DNA of 64,000 nt, from the NCBI GenBank assembly GCA_902806565.1, contig CADCXA010000001.1, positions 186,001 to 250,000 of the forward strand, written 5' to 3'. Positions 54,115 to 64,000 of the stretch are shown piece after piece. The notes under the pieces were generated by a model that worked only from the letters and a program-made list of their open reading frames with translations, had not been told where the DNA came from and did no database searches. A program made the translations under genes and the position numbers. Source of the DNA: Hypoxylon rubiginosum (taxonomy: Eukaryota > Ascomycota > Sordariomycetes > Xylariales > Hypoxylaceae). Each line of letters begins with the position of its first letter. Position 1 is the first letter of the stretch.

Positions 54115-55200
54115 TTACACCGGGGTATCTAGTTCATGCCGCCCCTCGCCAGACAGCTCAACGTAGCGCCGCTGCTCACTCAGCTCGTGGCGGTCAGCCA
54201 CCGCACCCTGCGACAGCTCCGCTGTCCTTGTCTTGCCGCCCAGCTCATACGGCGCGGCTGCGGCGGCGCTTCCCGGACTCCGATCCGTCTTGCCTTCGTC
54301 CTGCTTCGTCTCTATCATCCCCTCCCGACCCGCGCCGGGGACGGAGCTCCGCATCCGGCGCTGGAACCACCACCGCGCGCCGAGCAAAGCCGTCGCGACG
54401 ACCAGGCACGCGAAGGCGGCGACGACAGCCCACAGCCCCACGTCGTACGACAGGACCGCGAGGTCTTCCGCGTCGTCCAGGCGTTGCCTGAGCCGGCTGA
54501 AGAGCACGAGGTCGCATATTAGCGCCGCGAGCGTGAGTAGCGCGGTCAGGCCGGCGAGGAGAGGGGCTACGATTTTCGGGGCGAGGCGGGACGGCAGGAG
54601 GGCGGAGATGAGGGTTATAAAGGAGAAGCCGGTGGCTAGCGGGTGCAGGACCATGGCCGACGTCAGATGCTGCTCGGCGCTGGTGGTGACGCTGGTGTCT
54701 AGGGCGGAGGAGACGGGGGATAGGGCGTCGAGGGGGTCGTAGCCGATGCTGGGGGGCGAGCAGCTGTCTGGTGTTCGGATTCCGGTGGTGACGGAGCTGG
54801 AAGAGAAGTCGGCGACTATCTGCATGCAGTAGCCGAACGTGCCTGTACTTATTCATCTTCTGTCAATGACCGCTCATACATACATACATACATACAAAAC
54901 CCTCTAAGAGTCCAGCACGAGTAAAAACGTCGTTCACCAACATCGACGACGGACTGCAGGAGAGAGAGAGAGAGAGAAAATCTAGAACGCACCTAAGTGG
55001 ATAACTGGACTTCCCTCGTTGTACTCGACGTATCTGTTCCGCGCGGTGAACAGAGCTAGCCCGTGGTTGACTGGCGCCGTCACGTCCACGACTATGAGAA
55101 GCGCGAAGGCGGCTGCGACGAGGATGACGGTGACTATTCGAGATACGCGGCTCTTGAGGAGCGTCTTGATAAGGTTAAGAAAAGACGACGGCCGCGCCAT
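54115..55200 (-). CDS. PalI/Rim9 (SUR7 superfamily) four-span membrane protein
   Basis: Two exons, 55200-54993 and 54842-54115, join in frame to 311 aa. There are four predicted membrane segments: VTVILVAAAFALLIVVDV near the N-terminus, then FSFITLISALLPSRL, LLAGLTALLTLAALICDLV and GLWAVVAAFACLVVATALLG. The first extracellular loop carries the family pattern HLGTFGYCMQIV (split by the intron) and later CSPPSIGYD, as in PalI/Rim9 proteins. Members act in the plasma membrane in alkaline-pH sensing through PacC/Rim101, or as SUR7-like eisosome proteins. Which one applies cannot be settled here; the layout favours the PalI/Rim9-like group. The cytoplasmic tail is charged and low-complexity and shorter than in classical PalI of filamentous fungi. 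The 150-nt intron contains CATA and GA microsatellites. Confidence 0.75.
54875..54977. repeat. CATA and GA microsatellites in the PalI-like gene intron
   Basis: CATA repeated about five times at 54875-54895 and a GA run of about 20 bases ending at 54977. Both lie within the intron 54843-54992. Confidence 0.85.
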
Positions 55201-56830
55201 TTTTCTCGTAGGTATGAATTGGGTTCCCAGATATATATCCTATGCTCTTGTATTGGGATGATAAATGATACGTGCGCGTTTTGTGATGGAGGACCTCGAC
55301 AGCGTATTGTTCTATTACCCTCCTCTCTTCTGATGTGAGAATAGCGAACAAGATAAATGCAAGAAATGGTCATTTATAACTTCTTGTACTCTCTCTCTCT
55401 CCATGCTGTGCACCAGACTCGAATGATTCCGATCATCATGGCGGTGTTTCCTACTAGGACGTTATGATAGGCTACACGTAGGGCTGTATATTTTCTATTT
55501 CTGTACGATATCAAATCATCTTTCTAACCTTTTTTTCCGTGTAATAAACTGCGCCATCGAGGCGGTATTTCTCTGTGGAACGGGAGGTGCTGGTAAGTAG
55601 ATCTTGCGTCTATGTGAATTCAAGCAAACGAATTCAATGAGCATCGAATGAGATTCTTAAGTATTTTCGACTGAGCCGTAATGCCAAGAGGCTATCTGAC
55701 CGTTGAATCAATTGCTAAAAGATTGAGATGAGTGGCGTTGGCAATTGGTCCACCTTCTACAGCCTCACACTGCGTATTTCGTATAAAGGGATCGGTGGGA
55801 TGTAAGTGGGATACAGAGTAGCACAATCTTGATACGCCTCGTCGGACGACGCATACTTACTCAATATCGTCAAGTGACGGTTAGCTATGATAGTAAGTAT
55901 AAGTCTGTGAAGGAGTCAATCGAGTCGAAGTAATAATAGCGACGGGTATGTATCAATTCACAAGTACTCACTCCTCCTAACCACTCAGTTTTGCTAATGA
56001 TCTATCATTCCAGATACCCTTCTAGATGCTCGTTTAATCGCCTACCTAGGTATATACCGCGGAGAAGTCTCCATATACGACGATAGGCTACCTCCGGCGA
56101 AGAGACAGACATCCCGCTTCGGCCGGCCACCCCTTTTTCCCCCTTCCCAATAGACGAAATCAGGAAAGACATCATCACACAGTGTGAGACACACGTCGGA
56201 GTATATACCGTCTCTGGCCATCAGAGAACCAGAGAATCAGAGAATACAGGGACTTCACGTTCTAGGTGGCGCTCGATAAGGCGAGCGACCCAGTAGGAGT
56301 CTTAGATTGGCGCCGCCCGGCGTCGTCCAGAGGCGCTGAGACAACAACATTTTGCTTTTTCTAGTCAGGGGCCGCACCGGTAGTACCGACCTATCGGGAA
56401 TGCTATGATTTCCTTTCCTAGTTGAGCCATTGAGTCCTTGGGCCCTGCTCTAGATATGATTCCAGCTCATATTCTGCCTTCTAGCCCTTTTTCCTTCTCT
56501 TCCTTTTCGAATTCCTGGTGTTGAACCTAACAAACAGGGTAGATAGATATCATATCTATATCCTAGCATGCGACAAGAGCTCGAGATCGAGGCAACCATT
56601 CATAATGCCTTCTTGCCTTACGAACCACTAACAGGTCAAAAAGGATGGTATAGAAGTCGAAGACAAACTCACCTCGTTAGGTAGCCCCATGTGAATTTAC
56701 TTCACCGAGAGACCCCCTCGACCACTCACCAAGCAAGCCTCACTCTGCCTACCACCTATCTTCTTAAACAACCCCCCTCGCCGACGACCTTGTAGCAGCA
56801 GTTACTAGAGCAGCCCTCCCCTCTCCCACG
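55201..56830. promoter_or_regulatory. Divergent promoter region between the PalI-like gene and the pheromone receptor
   Basis: 1.63 kb between two divergent starts. It holds an exact TACCTAGGTA palindrome at 56043. Just before the receptor start the plus strand becomes strongly C-rich. No gene is supported. I looked for, but could not define, a pheromone-response-type element. Confidence 0.5.
56043..56052. promoter_or_regulatory. TACCTAGGTA palindrome, copy 7
   Basis: Exact copy, 778 bp upstream of the pheromone-receptor start. Confidence 0.4.
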
Positions 56831-58431
56831 ATGGACATCCCCTTCGACCCGCGCACCCAAACCTTCTACCTCCTAGGCCGCCCCCCAACCCCTACCTCCC
56901 CACCCCCCCTCCTCGCCGTCTCCCTCCCCGCCATCGACGCCCAGCGCGTCCGCCTCGCCAACACCTCCATAAACTACGGCGTCCAGCTCGGCCTCTGCCT
57001 GCTCTCGGGTCTCGTCACCCTCTTGCTCCTCCCCCCGCGCAAGCTGCGCCGCGCCGTCCACGTGGCCCAGCTCTTGTGCCTGCTCGTCTCCGTGGCCCGC
57101 CTCGCGCTGCTCGTTTCGTATTTCCCCGGACCGCTGACCGAGTACTACGTCGCCTGGACCCGCGACGCGGGGGTCCTGCGGGCCGACGAGTACGGCGCCG
57201 CCACGGCGTCCGCGGCGCTCGGCGTCGTACAGCTTGCTCTCGTCGAGGCTGCGCTCGCGCTGCAGAGCCGCGTGCTGGTGCGGACCTGGGGGGTTGGGTG
57301 TAGGCCCGGCAGTAGTGCGACAAGTGGAGGACCGGGATCAGGAACCAGAGCCGGAACCGGGGGAGGAACGTCGAAGAAGTGCTGGTGGCGCCCGCCCGTC
57401 CTATTCCTTGCCGTGCTGCTCGCCGCCGCCGCCGTCGGGGTGCGAGCCGTGTGGGTGGCGCGCTACACGAAGGCGCTGCGGGGCCACACGCTCCCCGTGC
57501 CCCTCGACGCCTGGGGCCGGGCCGCCGTCATCATCGGGGCCGTGAGCGTCTTCTACTTCTGCGGCATCTTCTTCGCCCACCTCGTCCTGCACCTGGCCGC
57601 GACGCGGCGCGTCCTCCGGGACGACCGGAGGCTGCGCAAGTTCTCGATAACGCTATCCCTGCGGGGGAGTAAAGGGGGGAGGGGAGGCTTGACGTCGCTG
57701 GAGATCCTGGCGGTTGGGAATGGTATACTCATGCTGGCACCTTGTAAGTTCGCAACTGTCTGTTTTCTCTTTCTTTCCCGAAAGATCGAAAAAATAAATA
57801 AAGAACCAACAAAACTAACAAACATGCGGCAGGCCTCTTCGCCGGCCTAGACATCGCCGCCGGCCCCGGAAACACCCGTGTCCTACCCTTCGACGCCGGG
57901 TCCTGGGTCCAGACGCTCGTAGCCGCCGGCCTGCCCCTGATCAGCATCGCCGCCTTCTACCGGGGCTCGGACTCGGCCGACTCCCGGCTCAACTCGCGCG
58001 TGAACCGGCTACGGACCGAGGCCCGGTGGTGGCCGGACCGCGACGACCGCGAGGGGAGGGGCGTAGCAGCAGTAGGAAGCAGCAACAAGCAGAGGAGCCG
58101 CCGCGCCTCTTCCTTCCTTACTACGTCCGACGGCACCCTGCCTTTCTCCTTTCCACCTCACGCGGCGCGCCGCGGTTCCTCCAAGACCGAGGAGGAGGTT
58201 GATGCGGCCACGTTGACCCGCAGTAGTAGCAGCCATCCGACGAAGAGCAGTTTTGCCGCTCAAGCTGTTGAACTACCTAAGAGTACGCGGTGGAGTTGGA
58301 GAGGGCCGGCGGATGTGACGAATCTCGAGGACTTGGAGGCTGGGACGATGAACACGACGGAAATTAGGTTTGAACCGGAATACTCTCGCGAGGAGAAAGG
58401 AGGAGAGGGTGGTAAGGATATCCAGATATAG
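56831..58431 (+). CDS. STE2: Alpha-factor pheromone receptor, STE2 family GPCR
   Basis: Seven-helix G-protein-coupled receptor predicted to detect the alpha-type mating pheromone. Two exons, 56831-57743 and 57833-58431, give 503 aa with an 89-nt intron (branch CTAAC). The N-terminus has the family opening DPRTQTFYLL and a hydrophilic stretch up to ANTSINYGVQLGLCLLSGLV at TM1, the conserved INYG-Q-G pattern of STE2 proteins. TM2 (QLLCLLVSVARLALLVSYF) leads to FPGPLTEYYVAW, the extracellular loop pattern of the family. TM3 follows as GVVQLALVEAALALQSRVLV. Further helices are FLAVLLAAAAVGVRAVWV, AAVIIGAVSVFYFCGIFF and ILAVGNGILMLAPCLFAGLD. A LPL motif (AAGLPLISIAAF) marks the last helix. A basic, Ser-rich cytoplasmic tail of about 150 residues follows. 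The exon 1 DNA is extremely GC-rich and the loop before TM5 is glycine-rich, which is unusual for this family. The assignment rests on pattern recognition without an alignment. Confidence 0.82.
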
Positions 58432-58981
58432 AGAGATATCTGATTTTAATAGAAGATAAGAAATCCATCAAGGGAATAACCTGTGTTAGCGTTTATTGTA
58501 TCATCACCTATACCTGGAACAAGGCCCATAGGATCGGATTGACTATGATGATGCCAAAAATCGAATGTTCCTCTGCGTCTGTACTCTTTGAGATCTGAGA
58601 CCCTACCTCTGTACTATTCGAATTAATGGACCCAGTGACGATATACCTGCTTCCCCAAGTGAGTAGTGACTAAATCATGATAGTCCTAATTCATACAGAA
58701 ATCAATATAACCAGGTAGACGATACTCGGATCACGACGACAGCAGCATTTGAAAATAATAAGGATTATTGTCTTCGCAATTCGTTAGATTTTGGGTCTAC
58801 CTCGTGGTAGCAACCAGGCTGAAGCAGCAACGCGACGTTCCTAATACCTAACATTTTCGCGTTGCCGGCCGCAGCACGTTTGATTGCCATTTCCCTTAAT
58901 GAAAAAAAGCTCAAATGACAACCCGTCCCATACGCCCAGTCAATGACCGAAAACTATCGACACCCCGGGGGAAAAGGATCT
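58432..58981. other. Convergent intergenic region, STE2 and CPC2 3' ends
   Basis: 550 bp between convergent stops. It contains the two 3' untranslated regions; no gene is seen. Confidence 0.5.
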
Positions 58982-60360
58982 TTATGCCCTCGACATGACA
59001 CCCCACGCGCGGATAACGTTGTCGGTATAACCGGCGAACAGGGTCTGGCCGTCCGCGCTCCACGCCAGGCTCACGCACTCGGGTTCCCGGCTCTTCTTGC
59101 CGATCGACGTGAACTCGGGCTTCAGCTCGTCCACCTTGCTCTTCTTCTCCAGGTCGAAGATGATGATGCTGCTAGCAGTGGCGGCGCAGAGCCAGTATCG
59201 GTTAGGAGAGAAGACGAGGGCGTGGATCTCGTCGCCGGCGTTCAGCGAGTACAGGTGCTTCGACTCGTTCAGGTCCCACAGCATCGTGGTACCGTCCTTG
59301 CCACCCGAGGCGCACAGGGATCCGTCGGGAGAGATGGTAACGGTGTTGATGTAGCCCGTGTGACCGATGTGGTCCGTCTGGAGCTTGCAGGTGGTGAGAT
59401 CCCAAACCTGAACGGGGGGAGGCAAGTTAGCAATTGGCCACCGTTTCTCACGCATGAGTAATATAAAAATAACATGGAAAAAGTGTTTCATCAGTGCAAT
59501 GGTGTTAAAGATGTCTCATGGCTCGCAAGCGAGCTCTGAAGTAGCAAATACTTGAAAATGCAGAGCATCATATGAAGGCAATTTTGGTTGTTTCTCAGAA
59601 GGCGGGCTTACCTTGACGAGCTTGTCCCAGCTGCTAGAGACAATGACGGGGTTCTGGGGGTTGGGGCTGAAGCGGACGCAAGAAACCCATTCGGTGTGGC
59701 CCTTGTCGGTGATGGTGAACTTGCAGTCACCGAGGGTGTTCCAGAGCTTGATGGTACGGTCGCGAGATCCGGAAACGATCTGTCGGTTATCGGCGGAGAA
59801 AGAGACGGAGAGAACGTCGTTGGTGTGGCCGACGAATCGTCTCGTGGTCGTACCGGTAGCCAGCTCCCAGAGTCGGAGGGTCTTGTCCCAAGAAGCAGAG
59901 AGGGCGTAGGCGCCGTCCGAGGAGATGACCTAAAAGACCAATCCGTCAGCAAACCCTGCCGCGAATTGCCTAGTCGCGCTTTTCCAGAAGCAGCAGATAC
60001 AAACGTACGCAGTCGGAGACGATGTGGGAGTGACCGTGGAGAGATCGCTTGGGGTATCCGTATTGCGACTCGTCGCGGGTGAGGTTCCAGATAATCAGGG
60101 TCTTGTCACGGCTGCCGGACAGGAGCATGTTGGGGCTGCATGACGATGGTAAGCTTGCGATCGATCAAAGCAGGCAAAAATACAAGCAATCGTACTTCTC
60201 CATGGAGGTAGCCAAGCTGGTAACCCAACCATTCTAGAGATAGAAATGTCAGCCACTATTTTTTGCGGGATGCTTTCATTTTGCGCCTGAGAACGACACG
60301 ATAGGAAGGAAAACTTACGTGGCCCTCGAGGGTGCCCTTGAGAATCAGTTGCTCGGCCAT
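58982..60360 (-). CDS. CPC2: Gbeta-like protein CPC2 / RACK1 (Asc1)
   Basis: Seven-bladed WD40 protein of the 40S subunit head, which also acts as a signalling scaffold. Filamentous-fungal cpc-2 mutants are impaired in cross-pathway (amino-acid) control, the same response that GCN1 serves. Five exons: 60360-60319, 60233-60196, 60135-60009, 59929-59612 and 59407-58982, total 316 aa, the standard RACK1 length. It begins [20 protein letters not shown]. Diagnostic blades include [64 protein letters not shown] and [17 protein letters not shown]. It ends [16 protein letters not shown]. The largest intron, 59408-59611, hosts a snoRNA listed separately. Convergent with STE2. Identity is certain. Confidence 0.98.
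59487..59576 (-). ncRNA. snR24: Box C/D snoRNA, U24/snR24 type, in CPC2 intron 4
   Basis: About 90 nt inside the 204-nt last intron of CPC2, same strand. A short terminal stem TTCA (59573-59576) / TGAA (59487-59490) encloses a C-box-like ATGATGC (59565-59571) and a D box CTGA (59491-59494). Internally it has ATTTGCTACTTCAGA, followed by a small GAGCTCG...CGAGC-type hairpin and ATGAGACAT, blocks I recognise from yeast U24. Yeast U24 is encoded in the intron of ASC1, the orthologue of CPC2, so both sequence and location agree. U24 guides 2'-O-methylation of the large-subunit rRNA. The C box has one mismatch from RUGAUGA. Processing from the spliced intron is expected. Confidence 0.85.
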
Positions 60361-61294
60361 GATGAAGGAATACTCGAATATTTCAACGAAGTACGCCTTG
60401 TGTTAAGAGGGGGAAGAGGAGTGTTGATGGTCGAGATGGGGGAGTCGTCGTTCTGATCTGATTCTGGAAATTTTCCAAACTTTCCCCGAGAAAAAAAGTG
60501 TGCGATTTTCTTTAGGGTCCAATCGCTAAATCGACTGCCAGCTGCTGCCACACTAGCGTAAGCACGCAGCACGTACCTAGCGTTCTTTACAGGTACAGCC
60601 TTGCAGTGGAGAGGTGGGGCTACAGCCAATCAACGTAATGAATTCGGGAGAGCTACTTTCCATCTAGGGGCAGATGCAGACCACCTGGGACTGTATCCGC
60701 CAGCTGGCAAAGGTCTTCGTTATTTCTACGGTTCGTAACCAAAGACAGAATAGACAAGCACCGGCGGCACTACCAGAACCAGGCCGCGAACAAAGAAGCC
60801 TGGGAACAAATCACGTAGTATGGAACAACATGATGGTATCAAAAATCAATACAGAGCTGGAAGTGCTCGGACTAGGGTATCTTCAGTATACATGCCATAC
60901 CGTAACTCCCAGCCATACAAGTGACCTATGCCCTTCCATGCAAGTCTCAGGAGAAACCCGTTCCTTTTTCCGTATCTCGTAAACAAGTCTTCATATAAAG
61001 ACACACAAGCTAGCACATCAGATTTCCAAGTAGGAACTCTGCTGTCCAGACTATAAACCCCCAGGAGTGACGTGGTCCGTCAACTCCTTGCCTAATAGAA
61101 GGCACCTAGTACAATGCATGAACATTGACTGAACCTTTGAGGAATAACAATTATCTTTCCTAACAGCCACCTTAGGCATTTGCTAGATTTTGCAGATGAC
61201 GGATGGTGCCCCTATAATCTCTGGACCTAAAGGAGGATAACAAGTAGGTCGTCCTCTGGTAGTAGCATATTTGCTGCTTAAGTACGCGACCAGT
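60361..61294. other. Intergenic: CPC2 promoter and TAF8 3' flank
   Basis: 934 bp between two minus-strand genes. The part near 60361-60480 should be the CPC2 leader and promoter. No supported gene. Confidence 0.5.
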
Positions 61295-62301
61295 TTATTC
61301 GGCAAAGGGGTCCTTGTCGAAGAAATTGGTCTTGGCCCGTCGACTATTCTTAGGCATATCCTTTCGAGCGTATTTAGCGCCGAAATCGACGATCGTGCTG
61401 TGATCTGCTATCTCAGGCGCACTGCTCGACGATCCAACTTGAGCCTGAGCCTGAGGAATAAATTCCTCCATCATGCCCTCCCACGCCACGTGTCTACTCC
61501 TAGTGACCGGGTCGAGTTCGGCCATGGCCTTTAGCTCCTTCTGCTGGCTGATCCTAGCAGCCCTGTTGATTCGTCTTAAGGCGAGTTCGCTCTTCTTCGC
61601 GTCTATTTCGGCCTGCGCTTGTTGCTTGGACCAATCCACCACGGGTTGTGCCTCAGTGTATTTGTACGTATAGTCGCTCGGAAAGGGTGGGAAGTGCTTG
61701 GGAATCCATGGTCGCTCATTTTTCGCCTTCTCGCCCGACAACTCCTCGCCCAGATACGGAGGAGGCTTCTGTAGGTATGCAACGTCTTCGGTAATTGGGT
61801 CGTAGTAGGACGGCTCGAGCTGCTCTTTCGGTATGGGGTGCTTCAGATGGAGCTTTAGAGTCGACAACGGGACGTTATGTTGTCGCAAGATAAGCTCAAA
61901 ATCCTCAGGGACCGGTTCGTTTCTCCTCGCCGCATTCGCCATACGTTGCAGGCTCATCACAAACTCGGTGGTGTCTACGCAACAATTAGAATACCAATTC
62001 ATACATGGCGGAGTCTGATGGAATCTAGTCTTCACGCACAGGTCTCGACAACTTCGGTGAAGCTTTCTAAGGCATCGCTCGTCGTAGCATCAAAGCCTAT
62101 GTGATTGAGTACAAGACCGATAGATCGTCGGAGACCATCTCTGCCCAGGTCAGGGAATTTCACAACCTCGCAAGGTTTCTCGGGTGATATTATCTCGATC
62201 GGCATGGTGGATTGTGATTCGGAATCAGCGGTTCTCTGTCGCTTAGACTGAAGGTCCTCGTTTAACGCGCCGTCGCTGGGACGCTTCCGAACGTTATCCA
62301 T
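61295..62301 (-). CDS. TAF8: TFIID subunit 8 (TAF8)
   Basis: Histone-fold subunit of the general transcription factor TFIID, pairing with TAF10 and needed for promoter recognition. Two exons, 62301-62040 and 61974-61295, join in frame to 313 aa with a 65-nt intron. After a basic nuclear-localisation-like patch (SKRQR), the bromodomain-associated histone fold runs from about residue 45 to 115 (LRRSIGLVLNHIGFDATTSD, ESFTEVVETYTTEFVMSLQR). It is followed by the TAF8 C-terminal domain with the diagnostic RPWIPKHFPPFPSDYTYKYT. A charged helical region and a KARK-type basic end follow. The upstream frame to 62340 lacks an ATG, so 62301 is chosen as start. The N-terminal extension and the TAF8 domain together make the call secure. 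Confidence 0.92.
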
Positions 62302-63488
62302 GATGCCGGAATGACTTGGTGTATGTAGTGCCCAAGACAAACGGATGGATATAATTTGCTATAGGGATGGCCAAGTATAGCCGAAGGTAGAGTCGAAGGA
62401 GGCACGGTGTATTCAGTTACGAGTCCCTTGAGCTTCTTTATTGAATATTAGCTGAGATCTTCTCGAGTCGCTAAAGAAGGGGCATGAGTAACGAGGAAGA
62501 GTGTATGTAGAGATGATTGTGAACAGGAGAAGTTGGGATTTTCTTTTTCTTAAATAACTAGGCGCGTAAAGTGGTTGCCGTTGGAAACAAATGTACCTGA
62601 GTGAGCTGTTGCTAGGGCGCAAAGAACGATGCCTTGTTAGACAGGGAAGGTAATGATGAGAAACGCGATTCTGCGGAACTGTTTGATGAAAAATATCTGC
62701 ACGTAAACTATCGGTGCTCCTTCCCACCAGGAAGAGATCGAGAAGGTTATGCACCGAGCTTGCTGAAGCTTGAGCAACTACTTTACATAGTAGGATACAA
62801 GAAGAGAGGACCGAGAGACGCGGCAGCGTAAATTAAAGCGGGTCGACGTTGAGTGGCTGCTCGAGCACTAGCGGCGTTTTAGGTGTGGCTCAATTGCCCC
62901 TCCACTGTCTTGGCTGCATTTGGTTTTATAGCGGGGTCGGTGCGGCTGAAGCTGGTCGACTCGAACCTCGGAAAAATTGAGTGTATCGTGAAATGAGTTG
63001 GCGGATTATCAAATTCATCATGAGTTGCCTCAATAGAAGAAGAAAAAGAAGATTCTAATCGTCATAACATACATGATAATTTTTCTTCTCAGCCTCTTCC
63101 TCCTAGCCATTGGCATCGTCCTTATGTGATTTTGGATTTTGACTGTTGTGGATTGTGAGTGTTCGTAGGTATCTGTTTGTAGTATCAGAGGTTTGTTTAA
63201 AATCTGAAAATTCCGTCGCACTCGCTTATGGCAGCTACAACGAGATGTTAAGCCATAAATTTTAATTAACGCTTAAATTAGCTACAAAATAATAAAATCT
63301 CTGGGCTAACCATCAACCGAAATGATTCCACCAATAGTTCATCTCTGCTAAGGTTCCACGGAGTTCAATTCGTAGTACAAAAATCCTAGGTTACCTGGCT
63401 TATATTATCTTTCCTTAGAAAGAGGACTTTATAAAACTGGGAATATCATCAAAAGGGGCACGATACAATTAGGCGCAATCGACCAACG
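62302..63488. promoter_or_regulatory. Divergent region between TAF8 and the LRR gene
   Basis: 1.19 kb between divergent starts. It is AT-rich, particularly 63050-63480, with stops in all frames and a T-rich patch near 63059-63085. It should contain both promoters. The base composition rises sharply to GC-rich only about 100 bp into the LRR gene. Confidence 0.5.
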
Positions 63489-64000
63489 ATGCACCCGAAG
63501 GCGAATCATGCAATTGGAGAAGCACAAGATGAGGAGACTACAAAGCTAAAGCTGTCCAAGCCCCTAAATCGCTTTCCAATAGAAATCTTCGACCTAGCCA
63601 GCTCCCTAGAGCACCTCGACCTCTCAGGTACCGGCCTGTCTACCTTGCCCGAAGACTTCGGCCGCCTAGCAAAGCTCAAGATCGCCTTCTTCTCCCACTG
63701 CCGCTTCGCCGTCTTCCCCAGGCAGCTGGCGGCATGCCCCGAGCTGGAGATGGTCGCCTTCCGGGACAACCAGATGGCCGAGATCCCGGAGGACTCCCTG
63801 CCGCCGCGGCTGCGCTGGCTGATCCTGACGAACAACCGGATAGGGTCGCTGCCCAGGAGCGTCGGCAGGTGCTGGCGTCTACAAAAGTGCATGTTGGCGG
63901 GAAACAAACTACGCTGCCTGCCGGACGAAATGGCCGCATGTAGGAAGCTAGGCCTGCTGCGGCTCTCGGCCAATCGCGTGGAAGAGCTGCCCAGCTGGCT
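63489..64000 (+). CDS. Leucine-rich-repeat protein, 5' part; resembles bacterial LRR-kinase proteins
   Basis: Open from the ATG at 63489 to the window end, 170 codons, no intron so far, truncated by the window. It contains about six LRR units of 21-24 residues with LxxLxLSxNxLxxLP spacing: FPIEIFDLASSLEHLDLSG, LSTLPEDFGRLAKLKIAFF, FPRQLAACPELEMVAFRDN, PPRLRWLILTNNRIGSLP, and LQKCMLAGNKLRCLPDEMAA. The blocks PPRLRWLILTNN and LQKxMLAGNxLxxLPD are what I know from bacterial proteins in which an LRR head precedes a protein-kinase-like domain. The rest of the gene, and so a kinase domain, lies outside the window. Composition is much more GC-rich than the upstream flank. Plain fungal LRR proteins remain an alternative. 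Confidence 0.8.
   Translation, partial: MHPKANHAIGEAQDEETTKLKLSKPLNRFPIEIFDLASSLEHLDLSGTGLSTLPEDFGRLAKLKIAFFSHCRFAVFPRQLAACPELEMVAFRDNQMAEIPEDSLPPRLRWLILTNNRIGSLPRSVGRCWRLQKCMLAGNKLRCLPDEMAACRKLGLLRLSANRVEELPSW

Overview
The window is nuclear DNA of a filamentous ascomycete (Pezizomycotina, most likely Sordariomycetes). The evidence is many short introns (about 50-150 nt, GTAAGT/GTGAGT-type donors, CTAAC/CTGAC branch-like sites, TAG/CAG acceptors), fungal-type conserved genes, and protein types such as an alpha-pheromone receptor and a PalI/Rim9 protein. Splice joins given here were worked out by hand; in each complete gene the exon lengths add to a whole number of codons.

Left third (1-26173): conserved housekeeping genes. 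Mitochondrial serine hydroxymethyltransferase (3005-4885, minus), ribosomal protein L19/eL19 (6402-7364, minus, start codon split by an intron), the giant HEAT-repeat translation-stress factor GCN1 (7989-16220, minus), a DHX29/YLR419W-like DEAH helicase (16810-21553, plus, divergent from GCN1) and a PRP24/SART3-type U4/U6 snRNP factor (22907-26173, minus).

Middle (26174-49590): an accessory, gene-poor region. It holds a perfect 17-bp tandem repeat, an SDR/NmrA-like dehydrogenase gene (32145-33200), a CATC microsatellite, an 18-bp perfect inverted repeat, and a GC-rich block (about 35.3-40.7 kb) of broken coding-like islands. That block includes two diverged copies of an unrecognised protein segment, a 26-base poly-C tract and a 30-bp minisatellite encoding a decapeptide repeat. 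An intact secreted glycoside hydrolase family 2 gene (41114-43412, minus, seven exons) follows, then about 6 kb without a recognisable gene.

Right quarter (49591-64000): RNA polymerase II subunit 2 (49591-53497, plus), a PalI/Rim9-family membrane protein (54115-55200, minus), an STE2-type alpha-factor receptor (56831-58431, plus), the Gbeta-like/RACK1 protein CPC2 (58982-60360, minus) with a box C/D snoRNA of the U24/snR24 type in its last intron, TFIID subunit TAF8 (61295-62301, minus), and the 5' part of a leucine-rich-repeat gene cut by the window end (63489 onward) that resembles bacterial LRR-kinase proteins.

RPL19, GCN1, the DHX29-like helicase and CPC2 all act in translation or its control, but they are separate transcription units. 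The most interesting unexplained signals are the repeated intergenic palindrome TACCTAGGTA (seven exact copies), the decayed duplicated block at 35-41 kb, the bacterial-looking LRR gene, and the intronic U24-like snoRNA.
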